Source: Crenobacter oryzisoli
GTDB taxonomy: Bacteria > Pseudomonadota > Gammaproteobacteria > Burkholderiales > Chromobacteriaceae
Assembly: GCF_030385785.1 (NCBI RefSeq)
Contig: NZ_JAUEDK010000013.1
Location: 1 to 64,000 of the forward strand
Reading direction: 5' to 3'
Length of the DNA: 64,000 bases
Shown piece after piece: positions 16,394 through 25,172 of the stretch. The notes below the pieces were generated by a model that saw only the letters and a list, made by a program, of their open reading frames with translations, searched no databases and was not told the DNA's origin. A program made the position numbers and the translations under genes. Position 1 is the stretch's first letter. Every line of letters starts with the position of its first letter.

Positions 16394-18004
16394 ATGAATA
16401 CTGTGAAGATCGCACAGTGGGCCCTGAAGATCGCACCGTTCCTGCGGTCGCTGCTCAGTAAGATCGCAATTAATTATCTGGCCAGCAGGACGCCGCCGAG
16501 ACCTAGGCCGTTTTCCCTGTGGTCAGAGGTCAAACTGGCGAAAAAGGGGGACTTCGGCCTCGTGTCTGACTACACGTCGTGGCCGAGCCTCACTGACAGG
16601 CGGTTTTCCAGTCGGCACCTTCCACCAGTATCCCAAGAATACATCAATAGCCTACCGACCAACATGTCCTGCGAGGTGCAGTTGGGGGCTAATCCTTCAA
16701 TCGGCCCCGTCACCAGCCTCTTCCGGCGTAATGGGATGAAAAAGGACAGGTCAACCGTCCTCTTTCCCTACTTCGCCCAGTGGTTCACCGACAGTTTTCT
16801 GCGGATAGACAGCGATGATCGGCGCATGAATACGTCGAACCACGACATTGACCTTTGCCAGATCTATGGTCTGACCGAGGAGACGGCCAGAATACTGCGC
16901 GCTGGGGCTGGCGGCCGGTTGGCCAGCCAGTTGATTAATGGGGAAGAACTGCCAGAGTATATTTACGAGTTGACCTCAGACGGCAAGGGCGTGCGGCCAC
17001 GAGAGAAGTTCAAGCAACTGCCCTACCTCGACAAGTTGAAACTGATTCTGGACCGGCAGGGTGTGCCCTTCGAGCGGCGTGCCAAGTCCTACGCAACCGG
17101 CCTGGAGCGGGGTAACTCCTCTATCGGGTACGTAACCATCAGTACCCTTTTCCTACGAGAACACAACAGGTTGGCGAAGGAACTGGAGCGGCAGAATCCT
17201 AGCTGGGGTGATGAGCGGCTCTTCCAAACCGCCCGCATGATCAACATCGCTATGCTTATACGCATAGTGGTAGAAGATTATATTGGACATATCGCCGGAA
17301 CAAAGCTCTTCGTCTTCGATAACACCTATGCCGAAGACCAAACCTGGTACCGTATGAACTGGATTTCTTTGGAATTCGACATCCTCTACCGTTGGCACGG
17401 CTTGGTGCCGGATACGGTGGATGTAGGCGGCCACAAATACCCTCCCCCGGAATTCCAAAACAATAATGGGCTCTTGGAGTCCTTTGGCATTCGCAAGTTA
17501 GTCGAGGCAGCCTCACGTGAACAGGCCGGCAAGGTTGGCCTCTTCAATACCCCTGACTTCCTACTCTGGGCCGACTGCATGAGCATCGAGATGGGCCGAC
17601 AATTTCGCTTACAGCCTTTCAACGAGTACAGAAAGCGATTCGGACTTGATCCCTTGCGCAACTGGAACGCGCTGACCCGTGATCCAGTGGTGCAGAAATC
17701 TCTTTGCTCCCTCTACAAGGACATTGATCAGTTGGAATTCGTAGTCGGATTGTTTGCGGAAGAGACCAAGGATGGCGCCTTATTCGGCGAGACACTGAAC
17801 ACCATGGTAGCCGTGGATGCCTTCACACAAGCCCTGACAAACCCGGTCCTATCGCGAAATGTGTATAACGCGGGTACCTTGACTGAATATGGCTTGGAAC
17901 AGATCAAGGCGACCCCCGACCTCAAGACGCTTGCAGAAAGGAACACAGGAGGCAAGTCCTTAAAGGCCTCCTTTAACTGGAGTGAGCTGTCCCGAGCTCA
18001 GTAG
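16394..18004 (+). CDS. Bacterial cyclooxygenase-like haem dioxygenase (animal haem peroxidase family)
   Basis: This 536-residue protein aligns by eye with prostaglandin G/H synthases along most of its length. Examples are LREHNRLAKEL, WGDERLFQTARMI, IVVEDYIGHIAG, EFDILYRWHGLVPDT, FNEYRKRFGL and IFGET-like LFGET. The cyclooxygenase radical Tyr (Tyr332 in LYRWH) and proximal haem His335 are present. The Ser acetylated by aspirin in animal COX has a counterpart (Ser487 in NPVLSRNVYN). The distal-His region reads FAQWFTDSF, with Asp133 where COX has the distal His. It has no signal peptide; the N-terminus is hydrophobic/amphipathic and may bind membrane. ATG 16394 is preferred because GGGGTG lies just upstream; a GTG at 16388 is possible. 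A fatty-acid oxygenase is the likely function. Confidence 0.85.
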   Translation: MNTVKIAQWALKIAPFLRSLLSKIAINYLASRTPPRPRPFSLWSEVKLAKKGDFGLVSDYTSWPSLTDRRFSSRHLPPVSQEYINSLPTNMSCEVQLGANPSIGPVTSLFRRNGMKKDRSTVLFPYFAQWFTDSFLRIDSDDRRMNTSNHDIDLCQIYGLTEETARILRAGAGGRLASQLINGEELPEYIYELTSDGKGVRPREKFKQLPYLDKLKLILDRQGVPFERRAKSYATGLERGNSSIGYVTISTLFLREHNRLAKELERQNPSWGDERLFQTARMINIAMLIRIVVEDYIGHIAGTKLFVFDNTYAEDQTWYRMNWISLEFDILYRWHGLVPDTVDVGGHKYPPPEFQNNNGLLESFGIRKLVEAASREQAGKVGLFNTPDFLLWADCMSIEMGRQFRLQPFNEYRKRFGLDPLRNWNALTRDPVVQKSLCSLYKDIDQLEFVVGLFAEETKDGALFGETLNTMVAVDAFTQALTNPVLSRNVYNAGTLTEYGLEQIKATPDLKTLAERNTGGKSLKASFNWSELSRAQ

Positions 18005-18198
18005 GTACTTTTGTCATTATTGTACTGCTCAAGCCCCAGTAGGCATTCCTGCTCGCCTTCCTCCAGAAACACCCGAAGGAGACAACGCCTGCCGCACCAA
18101 TAAAGTTAGGTCGCAATTGTGGCGCTGCTCTCCTACCATACGTCTCAAAGAATCGCGCCCATGGTATCGCGCAGAAGAACAAGAATAGGCTCGTCGTT

Positions 18199-18555
18199 AT
18201 GATTCCCTTGTCGCGAATTCGAACCCTTTCTCTTGCCACATTAGTGGGCATGTGCCTGGCTGGTTGCGCAACGCAGCTCCCGAAATTTTACACAAACGCA
18301 CTTGATACCGAGCTGAACGAGGAAGAAGAGAACAAGAAGGCGATTGAGTTGTTCTTCCTGCCCAGCTACTCACCGGAACTGAATCCGGATGAATACTTGA
18401 ACGGTGACCTGAAGGCCAGAATGAGCGCAGGCGCGCCGGTTCGATCGGATGGCCAACTCCAAGGGAAAGTGCTATCTCATTTACGCTCGCTGCAGAAGCA
18501 GCCGGCCAGAATTCGGTCGTACTTCAGGCATGAGAAGATCCGCTACGCAGCGTAA
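18199..18555 (+). CDS. Chimeric ORF: lipoprotein N-terminus joined to IS630 transposase C-terminus
   Basis: The first 40-45 codons encode a lipoprotein signal (SLATLVGMCLAGCATQLPK, lipobox LAGC) followed by LDTELNEEEEN. From about 18330 the frame reads AIELFFLPSYSPELNPDEYL and then KVLSHLRSL, which is the C-terminal end of an IS630-type DDE transposase including its last catalytic Asp/Glu region. The result is one open frame that is half lipoprotein and half transposase. The original lipoprotein gene must have lost its 3' part. The hybrid could still be translated and lipidated, but no function can be assigned. Confidence 0.65.
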   Translation: MIPLSRIRTLSLATLVGMCLAGCATQLPKFYTNALDTELNEEEENKKAIELFFLPSYSPELNPDEYLNGDLKARMSAGAPVRSDGQLQGKVLSHLRSLQKQPARIRSYFRHEKIRYAA

Positions 18556-18591
18556 GCCGCTTGTACGGTATTTGGCTGCCGGATTAATATC

Positions 18592-20298
18592 TTACTTTGT
18601 CAGCCCCGAGAGCCCGGCGATGAGGAATGAGGCAAGGACATAACCCATGACCTTGTGAAGGTAGAAATAGTATCGCGCCCAGCCATTGAGATCGATTTTG
18701 TAATGGGCTTCGCGCAAGTGAACGATGGGAAGGAGAGTGTCAATGGTATATGCAACACCATATGGAAGTCCGTTGCGCTTTCCCTCTCCCGACAACCGGA
18801 GTACCATTACACCAAGGGTAATGAAGATAAATATCCAGGCCCATGCGTAGTAGATTCGATAGCCATAACCGATGAGAATTTTTTGCATCCCCATCCATAT
18901 TATTGTATTCCGTGATAGCGGAGCTACCGAAAGCTCACAGTTTTTCCCCTCGTACAATATATCATCGGCTTTCTCCTTTTGACCAAGATTGGAGAGCACA
19001 GCTCCTAGCTGTTCGTAGGGCTGGAGAGTAAATGGTACAGGTGATGGCTTGCTACAGAGATGTTTGAACCAGTGTTCAAGCCACCACGAGACATCCTGAT
19101 TTTCAGTAACGGTGTATTTAGGATCTACGTCAAGCGCACTGAGATGGTTGTAGGTAAAGCCACTCAAATCGAGGTAGTCAGGCAAAGGTTCGCGCGTGGG
19201 ATTCCACTGTGCAGGATTTTCATTTTGGATCTGGAGGTCGCGCGCGGCAACGTTTCTCAGGATAAGCGTCGCTCCTGGATCCCAGTGCGGTGGCCTCCTA
19301 TCTCTCGATCCGAATCGAAGTGCCTGGCCAATCTTTGCACCGGTTAGGTCTATGGAGTTCAGTGAACTACGCAAGCATTCTGGATCTTTGCACTCCCCGG
19401 AATTTTTGAGATGAGCGCTGCCGGACAGGTCAAGATTTCCGCCGATTGAGACATAGTGAAGTGTCGCAGGTTTCCGTAATGTGATCTGCCAGAGGAGCAG
19501 GCTATCTCCGATCTGGGAGCTCGTAAGATCGAAATTTCCTATGACCGTGGATCGCTGCATATTGAAATCGCCTCCAATTTCCGCCTCCTGGATTTTGACG
19601 TCTTTGAAGAATTGGGTATCCACTACCTGGGCATCTTTGGCAATGATGGCGTTCATGTCAGCATCCCCAGTAACTGACGCCATTTCCATTAGTAAAATCC
19701 CATCTATTTTTAATAACAAAAGCTTGATACTGGATAGCTTTGCATCACTCGTGATAAAGTTACGCTCTATGTGGGCACTTTGGAGACTGAGTTCTCCTGC
19801 GATCATGCTCCCCGCCAGAGAGAGGGAGTGGTCGGTCTCAAATCCTGCAAGTTTGAGATCGGAATCGAAGCGTGATTTTAAGAGTGCCAGATCGAAAGTG
19901 ACGTGTGCGTTTTCGAGGTTAATCGGTTCGCGAAAGCGGGCACCACGTATTTTCACACCTCCACGTGGAATGGCACTGCGATAAGGCTCGTGAAGAAGAA
20001 TTGTCTCAAGGAACCGCTGCCTGAGATCTCTTGTATTCGGCCACCTACCTGCATTGTGCGGATTGTTGAGGCCATTGTAGGTGCGTATCAAGTCCGCTTC
20101 TCGTCCTTCACAAACCTGTTTCCACACCCAATGTTCCTGCGCAGTCCAGGCTGACCTTCGTCCAGGCAACCGGTAGGGGCATGCGTTTTCAGGCAGTGCA
20201 GGCTCCGATGCAGCCCATACAGTCTCAGTCACAAGGAGGCCTGAGAAGGCTACGCATTGCGATAGGACGAGGAGGAAGGCGGCGGTATGTCGGCGCAT
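18592..20298 (-). CDS. Exported membrane protein with repetitive beta-type core, function unknown
   Basis: ATG 20298 gives a clean Sec signal (MRRHTAAFLLVLSQCVAF, cleavage near VWA/AS) and 568 residues. A longer frame back to a TTG at 20334 weakens the signal. The central part (about residues 120-330) has pentapeptide-like or beta-solenoid character with recurring patterns such as LKLAGF, SLSLAGS, GDFNMQRS and GNLDLSGS. The C-terminus has two or three hydrophobic spans (IYYAWAWIFIFITLGVMVLR and the final LASFLIAGLSGLTK). Proteins with this layout are sometimes annotated as membrane-associated oxidoreductases, but I see no redox motif. It is convergent with the chimeric lipoprotein gene. Confidence 0.75.
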   Translation of the reverse strand: MRRHTAAFLLVLSQCVAFSGLLVTETVWAASEPALPENACPYRLPGRRSAWTAQEHWVWKQVCEGREADLIRTYNGLNNPHNAGRWPNTRDLRQRFLETILLHEPYRSAIPRGGVKIRGARFREPINLENAHVTFDLALLKSRFDSDLKLAGFETDHSLSLAGSMIAGELSLQSAHIERNFITSDAKLSSIKLLLLKIDGILLMEMASVTGDADMNAIIAKDAQVVDTQFFKDVKIQEAEIGGDFNMQRSTVIGNFDLTSSQIGDSLLLWQITLRKPATLHYVSIGGNLDLSGSAHLKNSGECKDPECLRSSLNSIDLTGAKIGQALRFGSRDRRPPHWDPGATLILRNVAARDLQIQNENPAQWNPTREPLPDYLDLSGFTYNHLSALDVDPKYTVTENQDVSWWLEHWFKHLCSKPSPVPFTLQPYEQLGAVLSNLGQKEKADDILYEGKNCELSVAPLSRNTIIWMGMQKILIGYGYRIYYAWAWIFIFITLGVMVLRLSGEGKRNGLPYGVAYTIDTLLPIVHLREAHYKIDLNGWARYYFYLHKVMGYVLASFLIAGLSGLTK

Positions 20299-20362
20299 TG
20301 GAAGAGTGCATTCAAACATTAGACAGACATGCAAGCTTGATCAGAAGGCATGAGCTAAAGTC

Positions 20363-20788
20363 TTATCGCGTCCACTCGCCACCGCCAAACCCGCCAGTAT
20401 TGGAAACGGCGTTCAATATTCTTGATCCTCCAATCTGTAAAACGAGCTTACCTGAATTCTGCATGCGCCCCATTGGAACATCGGCCCAACGGCCTTCAAT
20501 GCGCCCACTTTTCTGAATGAATCCATGGAATACATTGCTAAACCCTTGCCCACCATTTGCGCTTCTGCCATACCACCAGATTTCTAGATCAACCTGCCGA
20601 ATATAGTATGTTCCTCCATCGTTACACCGCCACTGACCGGTTAGGTTGTGGATCATCAGTATCTGTGCACTATCTCCCTTGCCGAATTCGATGCGAAAAT
20701 CGTTAACTTCGTCGTCTTGCGCAAAGAGAAAACCACTTGATGCAAAAAAATACATAATTAGGACGAGTTTTATTGTGAATGGCTTCAT
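20363..20788 (-). CDS. Small secreted protein with W-R-C-N-D-G-G-T-Y beta domain
   Basis: This 141-residue protein has a signal peptide (MKPFTIKLVLIMYFFASSGF, cleavage near LFA/QDD). GGAG sits 8 bases before the ATG. The mature part contains LTGQWRCNDGGTYYIRQVDL, WWYGRS, GFSNVFHGFI and IEGRWADVPMGRMQNSGKL. Small beta-barrel domains of this pattern occur in many bacteria, but I know no established biochemical function. It lies 65 bases upstream of the membrane protein gene on the same strand and may be co-transcribed. Confidence 0.7.
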   Translation of the reverse strand: MKPFTIKLVLIMYFFASSGFLFAQDDEVNDFRIEFGKGDSAQILMIHNLTGQWRCNDGGTYYIRQVDLEIWWYGRSANGGQGFSNVFHGFIQKSGRIEGRWADVPMGRMQNSGKLVLQIGGSRILNAVSNTGGFGGGEWTR

Positions 20789-21476
20789 TTTGTATTCTCC
20801 ATGTATAAATATTTAACACCGATGGCAAGGGTGAAGTCTTTGCCGCCTTTTGGTTAATCTAATTCTGGCTAGGTGCTGCTATTCACAGCCAGGATGGTCA
20901 AAAAGTCACCAGCTAAGTTTGCGGTCAATTACTGGTTAGGCATAAAACCATATCCTCCTTTCCCACAACCACTTTCTCAATGAATTGCGAATTTTAATAT
21001 CCAAGTTCTGTCATCGTAACCGACTCCAACTATGGCATGTCTTCCCTCTATCTAGTTGCCGTAGACTGGCATTGCACTATGCGCAGTTTGCACTACCTTG
21101 AGCGTCATCATCGATGAATAAACAGTAGATCCGTAGAAAAATGGAAAGCCGGATGTCAGGCATGCTTTCAATTCGTTTAGGTTTGTATGATCAAACCGGT
21201 AGTAACTTGTTGTTTGAGATTTTTGGCGTCATGATGTTTTTGTTGCATAAATAAAACTTATTTCTCAAATCTAGACAAGACTCGATAAAAATACTCTAAA
21301 TTAAGTGCAATTTTTACTAAATTTCTTTGGTAAAAAAGTCGGATTCTGTTTTTGTTGACAAAATCACCTTAACTTACAAAATAGATGCCGTTCGATTATA
21401 AATATCCATCAGTTGATGCATAAAGCATCGTCAACCGGTTCACTTGTCAATGCCGACTGGACTGCCGCAATGGGCT
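20789..21476. other. AT-rich intergenic region, no gene seen
   Basis: About 690 bases of distinctly AT-rich DNA, particularly 21200-21400. A TTGACA at 21355-21360 on the plus strand has no good -10 partner and no plus-strand gene downstream. The minus-strand promoter for 20788 should lie in the left part. Nothing else is recognisable. Confidence 0.4.
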
Positions 21477-22814
21477 TCAGAAGGCACGCAGAAAATACTC
21501 AGTCGGCGTTTTCCCTTTGCCACTCGCGAAGCGAATGTGCGGGGCATCCTCGGTTCGCTGGTTGTCAGCGATCATCATTTCATCCGGCCCAGACGTGCTG
21601 ACTACCAGATAGATGTGATCAGCCCCCGGCGGAGAGGGGTTATTGTCGAAGCACACCCCGACATCGCCGGGTTTCTGATTTCCGACCGTGATCTGTGACC
21701 ATCCGCGATCGATCAACACTTGCGCAAGCTTGCCTGCGCCCCAAGTCATCGGCACGTCCATGCTCGACTGCTGCAGTAAGGCACTTAGATGCGCGGCGCA
21801 ACCGTTGGTCGGATAGCCCGGAAGTGAGGCGGCTGCCGTTTCTCGGGCTGCCTGGAGTCCCTCCGCAGAACTGCCCTGGCGGATCAACTCTGCTACGTGG
21901 ATGGCATCCGCAACCGCTGTGCCTGGGGCAGTATGTGACGGCGGAACATCCGCCAGATATGCGCTGCTGACGAAGCCATCGGCGATGCCATCACCCTGTA
22001 GGTCGATGGCAGTCCAGGCGCCGACTGATTTTAACGGATGCACCAACGTGCCGAACGGCAGGAGCTTCGAGACCTCGAATTCGACCCCCGGTCCGGAACG
22101 AAGGCGCAATCCACTGCGCGCATTAACGCGCATCTGCGCCGGAAGTGGCGATGTTGTCGGGGGCTGTGCTACCGACCCCGTCGTAAGCGTGAAGTCGCCG
22201 ATCACTTTGCCGTCGCTTGTGGTGTTCGGATCGCACGCGACGCCGGCAATGGTCGCCGGCATCTCCTGACTGAGCGTCCAGCGGTTTGACATGCGGAAGT
22301 CCATGTAGTCGGCCCAGCCGGTAGACTGCGCCAGCCACGCGCACTGGGCGAGCCCGGCATCGAGTACTGCCTTGCAGGTCGCGCCGCTGCCGTAGACGCC
22401 AATCACATAGTGGGGGTCGCCGGTCGGTTGGCCGAAAGCGTCGGAGACGCCCTGAAAGTACGGGATGACACGGGTGCGTATATCTTCAGCCGTAGCGTCG
22501 AAGTCAATGCCGAAGTAAATCGCGGAACCGGCAGGCTGACCGATTGTCGTCGCGCCGTAACTGCGTGCGTATAGCGCGTCAGCAACCCCGCATGCGCGAT
22601 CAAAGTTCGTCGCCTTATCACCGAAACGACCTTCGTGAACAATGCCCAGGCGTAGTCCGGCGGCCACAAGTTGTATTGCCTCATTGTGTGTGAGACGTTT
22701 CGAGGAAAGAACGGTGTCGCGCGAATAGTAGCGAATCACCGTTCTGACGCCAGCGGCGGCCAGCGCCGACGCTCTGTTACCGCAGGCACTCGATACATCG
22801 ATAATCGTTGCCAT
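21477..22814 (-). CDS. DUF1906 glycosidase-like / SH3 / cysteine-peptidase cell-wall hydrolase
   Basis: This 445-residue protein appears to have three domains. Residues 1-215 match the DUF1906 (Rv2525c-like, GH25-type barrel) family: MATIIDVSSACGN, RTVIRYYSR, IYFGIDFDAT, IGVYGSG and AWLAQSTGW. Residues 225-290 are a bacterial SH3 domain (RVNARSGLRLRSGPGVEF). Residues 320-445 hold a likely NlpC/CHAP-type cysteine peptidase, with Cys339 in NGCAAHLSALL and His400 in GADHIYLVV. There is no signal peptide. The ATG follows GAGAGGG. The role inferred is cleavage of peptidoglycan. Lacking a secretion signal and lying near the eCIS, it is a candidate cargo enzyme. The combination of a glycosidase-like and a peptidase-like domain in one chain is notable. 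Confidence 0.8.
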   Translation of the reverse strand: MATIIDVSSACGNRASALAAAGVRTVIRYYSRDTVLSSKRLTHNEAIQLVAAGLRLGIVHEGRFGDKATNFDRACGVADALYARSYGATTIGQPAGSAIYFGIDFDATAEDIRTRVIPYFQGVSDAFGQPTGDPHYVIGVYGSGATCKAVLDAGLAQCAWLAQSTGWADYMDFRMSNRWTLSQEMPATIAGVACDPNTTSDGKVIGDFTLTTGSVAQPPTTSPLPAQMRVNARSGLRLRSGPGVEFEVSKLLPFGTLVHPLKSVGAWTAIDLQGDGIADGFVSSAYLADVPPSHTAPGTAVADAIHVAELIRQGSSAEGLQAARETAAASLPGYPTNGCAAHLSALLQQSSMDVPMTWGAGKLAQVLIDRGWSQITVGNQKPGDVGVCFDNNPSPPGADHIYLVVSTSGPDEMMIADNQRTEDAPHIRFASGKGKTPTEYFLRAF

Positions 22815-22858
22815 GGTTAGCCCTCTCTATCGATGATGTTGTCAAGTTGTCTGGCGCT

Positions 22859-23128
22859 TTACGTACCGCCAGCCTGCATCGCAACTCTGGTAGCTTGGTC
22901 AACTGAAGACTCGTCGCCAGCCGTCAGAGGCAGCAATGCATGGCTCGGCGTCAAAATCCTACATGGTGAGGATGTTGATCTTCGCGTTGGAGCGCCAGTA
23001 TGTGTCGCCATCAGCGAGCCGTGTCCGACGCCCGATGCGGGCGAACAGGCTTTCGGTATGTGGACGCTACCACCTGGCCCAGTGACCATGGCATTCCACC
23101 TCCGCAAGAGCATCATTGCCTTAGGCAT
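22859..23128 (-). CDS. Possible small protein upstream of the hydrolase, weak support
   Basis: An 89-codon frame starts at ATG 23128, 44 bases upstream of the hydrolase gene on the same strand. It contains VTGPGGSVHIPKACSPASG and GHGSLMATHTGAPTRRS, which faintly recall repeat-tip (PAAR-like) proteins, but no diagnostic motif is secure. A purine-rich stretch precedes the start. An overlapping 138-codon frame on the opposite strand (22833-23249) looks no better. This could be a real co-transcribed gene or chance. Confidence 0.3.
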   Translation of the reverse strand: MPKAMMLLRRWNAMVTGPGGSVHIPKACSPASGVGHGSLMATHTGAPTRRSTSSPCRILTPSHALLPLTAGDESSVDQATRVAMQAGGT

Positions 23129-23269
23129 CCTTAACCCCCGGTGCCTCCATATGGCTCTTGATTGCCGACCCCGATCATCTGCGCCTGAGAGGAGGAAGAC
23201 AGCTGGTCAGATTTTCAGGGTTGTGCTCATCAGAGTGTCGATCGAGTGACTTCTCTTGATTGCGCTTCT

Positions 23270-23303
23270 ATTTGCGGGGACTTCATGTGAAATCCCCGCA
23301 AAT
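23270..23303. other. Perfect 11-bp stem hairpin between minus-strand genes
   Basis: ATTTGCGGGGA at 23270-23280 and its exact complement TCCCCGCAAAT at 23293-23303 flank a 12-base loop. It lies 220 bases after the stop of the HExxE gene (minus strand) and before the small frame at 23128. It has no T-run on either side, so it could be a factor-dependent terminator, an RNA processing site or an operator. Confidence 0.5.
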
Positions 23304-23524
23304 GCCTGTGCCGGTCTCGGAGACCCTCTCCATGTGGTCAAATTTCAGTGCATCCTGTAGTCAAAATCCATAATGCGTCCACACTCTGTGGTGAAAAGCG
23401 AACTGCTTCAAACCTTCCCTCCTGTGCACCGGACAAAATCACGTGCCACATCAATTTTGCCAGCGCGAGGAAGGAGCAGACCCGCATCCCCGAGGCGGAT
23501 GTCCTTCCTTGCCATCAGCTACCC

Positions 23525-24388
23525 TCACCGTAATTTGTGATTGTAGAGATTCCCATGTTCCTCGGCTGCCATTCTCAGTGCCATGCGTTGATCTTTGCAG
23601 CGCTGGAAGAGCAGTTGATTGGCTGGCGATCTAGCGATCCGCTGAGGCGTCTGCAGTCGCTCTTCTTTGGCATTTTTCGTGTGTACCCATTCGCGCAGAT
23701 TATGCGAAGTAGCCGGCCCCAGATCGACAATAACGGGAGGCGCCGCAGGGTCAAGATAGCGAAGCTGCTGCCATTTATTGGTCACAGGATCCACCCAAGA
23801 GATATACCCCCCCGGTAGAATCTGGCGTGGCGCGGTGATCGCACCAGTGAAGCTATAACGTGCGCCGGAGGTAGTGACGGGGTCGTAGAAATTCTGGGTA
23901 ATAAAATCTGAAACTGCAATCCCCTGAATCGAATAGGCGAAATTGTCCGCTTCGCAGGGGTCGCAAGCTTCAACCAGGTATTCAAATTGACCAGTACCAT
24001 CCTGAATCTCAGTGCCATTGATTTCAATCGATCGAGAAGATTGAAGCCGGTTGCCAGAAGGATCCACGAGCATTTCGATAATTTCATGGCTTGCCGCGAC
24101 CGTCCAGCCATCCGATGCTGGGCTGGCTTCGACCTCGGCAAAGGGCTGGTTTCGCTTATTGAGATGGAAGCCCCCCTCGTCAGGGGGAAGGTTGTCAACG
24201 AGGAACACAGGCCATACGCCGATCGGTATATGCCTTGCGTGTGGCAGATATCTGACGGTTGCCTGGACATTCCAGAACTTCGGCACGTCGCGCATCACCT
24301 GGATATTGAGCGCTGCAGCAGCTTCCTGCAACAAAGAGGGGTCTATTCCAGAATTCTTGTCCACCAGTCCAACCTGGATCAGTGCCAT
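23525..24388 (-). CDS. Uncharacterised HExxE-motif protein (paralogue 2)
   Basis: This 287-residue soluble protein has no signal peptide. AGGAGG lies 7 bases before the ATG. It shares long blocks with the protein at 1692-2528: VGLVDK, the VWPVFLVDNLPPDEGGFHL segment, SHEIIEMLVDPSGNRL (His101, Glu102, Glu105), EYLVEACDPCE and ARYSFTGAITAPRQ. The conservation centres on the HExxE helix and the downstream CDP/VSDF segment, as expected for a catalytic or metal site, but this is unproven. The C-terminal 60 residues are basic and differ between the paralogues. The two genes lie 22 kb apart, on opposite strands, flanking the lipid-enzyme and hydrolase genes. Confidence 0.85.
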   Translation of the reverse strand: MALIQVGLVDKNSGIDPSLLQEAAAALNIQVMRDVPKFWNVQATVRYLPHARHIPIGVWPVFLVDNLPPDEGGFHLNKRNQPFAEVEASPASDGWTVAASHEIIEMLVDPSGNRLQSSRSIEINGTEIQDGTGQFEYLVEACDPCEADNFAYSIQGIAVSDFITQNFYDPVTTSGARYSFTGAITAPRQILPGGYISWVDPVTNKWQQLRYLDPAAPPVIVDLGPATSHNLREWVHTKNAKEERLQTPQRIARSPANQLLFQRCKDQRMALRMAAEEHGNLYNHKLR

Positions 24389-25172
24389 TTTAGCCTCCTG
24401 TTAGCATCAGGAACGAATTAAGAAAAATATGAATTTTGGCTAAAGAGCTACGCAGAAAAATTTGATTGCATATGCCTGACGATATGGCATTTGCTACTAG
24501 CATCACCTTCCAATCTTTATATAAAGAAAAGTTATTTTGCTGTTTATGATATGCGTAACAATTAAATAAGAGCATGGATACTCAATCAGAGATAGTTCGT
24601 TTAAACAGCTCCAATCGTAATTATCAGATTATGAGGATTTTCGAGTGAACGACTTGCACTAAATCTAGAACATGTTTGACAAATTACATTCCGAGAATAT
24701 TATTTAAATTTAAGAATTTGTGGTCAGTTGATGGTGCTGAGGTTGGTTTTTTTAACGCGGCATGTTTTTCTAACAAATCGCACGATAATTTGTAAGCAAA
24801 CCATCGAATTGGCCAGCACGGTTTTGCAAAAGGCATCAAATTGACTGCGTCTTAACGCTTTTGCTTTATCCGCAATACCGCAGAAACCGCGTGGAACCAT
24901 CACTTGCCGCGCGATCAACCGGGTCGACAAGATCCCCGAGCGGTAGGTGGCAATTCAGACGGGACAGGCTACGACGTTGTAACCGGCTGAGGGGGACGCC
25001 CAATGGAGTGGCACTGCTGGTAGCTTTACCACAGAGGGTTGGAGCATGAGATCCGCTGAAGTGGTGGGTGTCATGCGCGCCTGGGGGCGAGGTGTCCGTG
25101 GACATTGACCATTCCCCGGCCGCATCCTGGTTTAAGAGCGATAGCGACACAAAACAAAAGGAGAACATTCCT
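24389..25172. other. AT-rich intergenic region with one good promoter candidate
   Basis: About 780 bases, strongly AT-rich from 24400 to 24750. Apart from the promoter-like pair at 24676-24703 and the ribosome site of the next gene, nothing coding is supported. A plus-strand frame extends the next gene upstream to 25068, but without a ribosome site. Confidence 0.45.
24676..24703 (+). promoter_or_regulatory. Sigma-70-like promoter
   Basis: TTGACA at 24676-24681 and TATTAT at 24698-24703 are separated by 16 bases in an AT-rich setting. It points toward the histidine phosphatase gene 470 bases downstream and could give it a long leader. No other plus-strand gene lies between. Confidence 0.4.

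Noticed and set aside
22833-23249. A 138-codon plus-strand frame
   Set aside because: It has no ribosome site and no recognisable protein features, and it overlaps a minus-strand frame that is no worse; it is probably chance.
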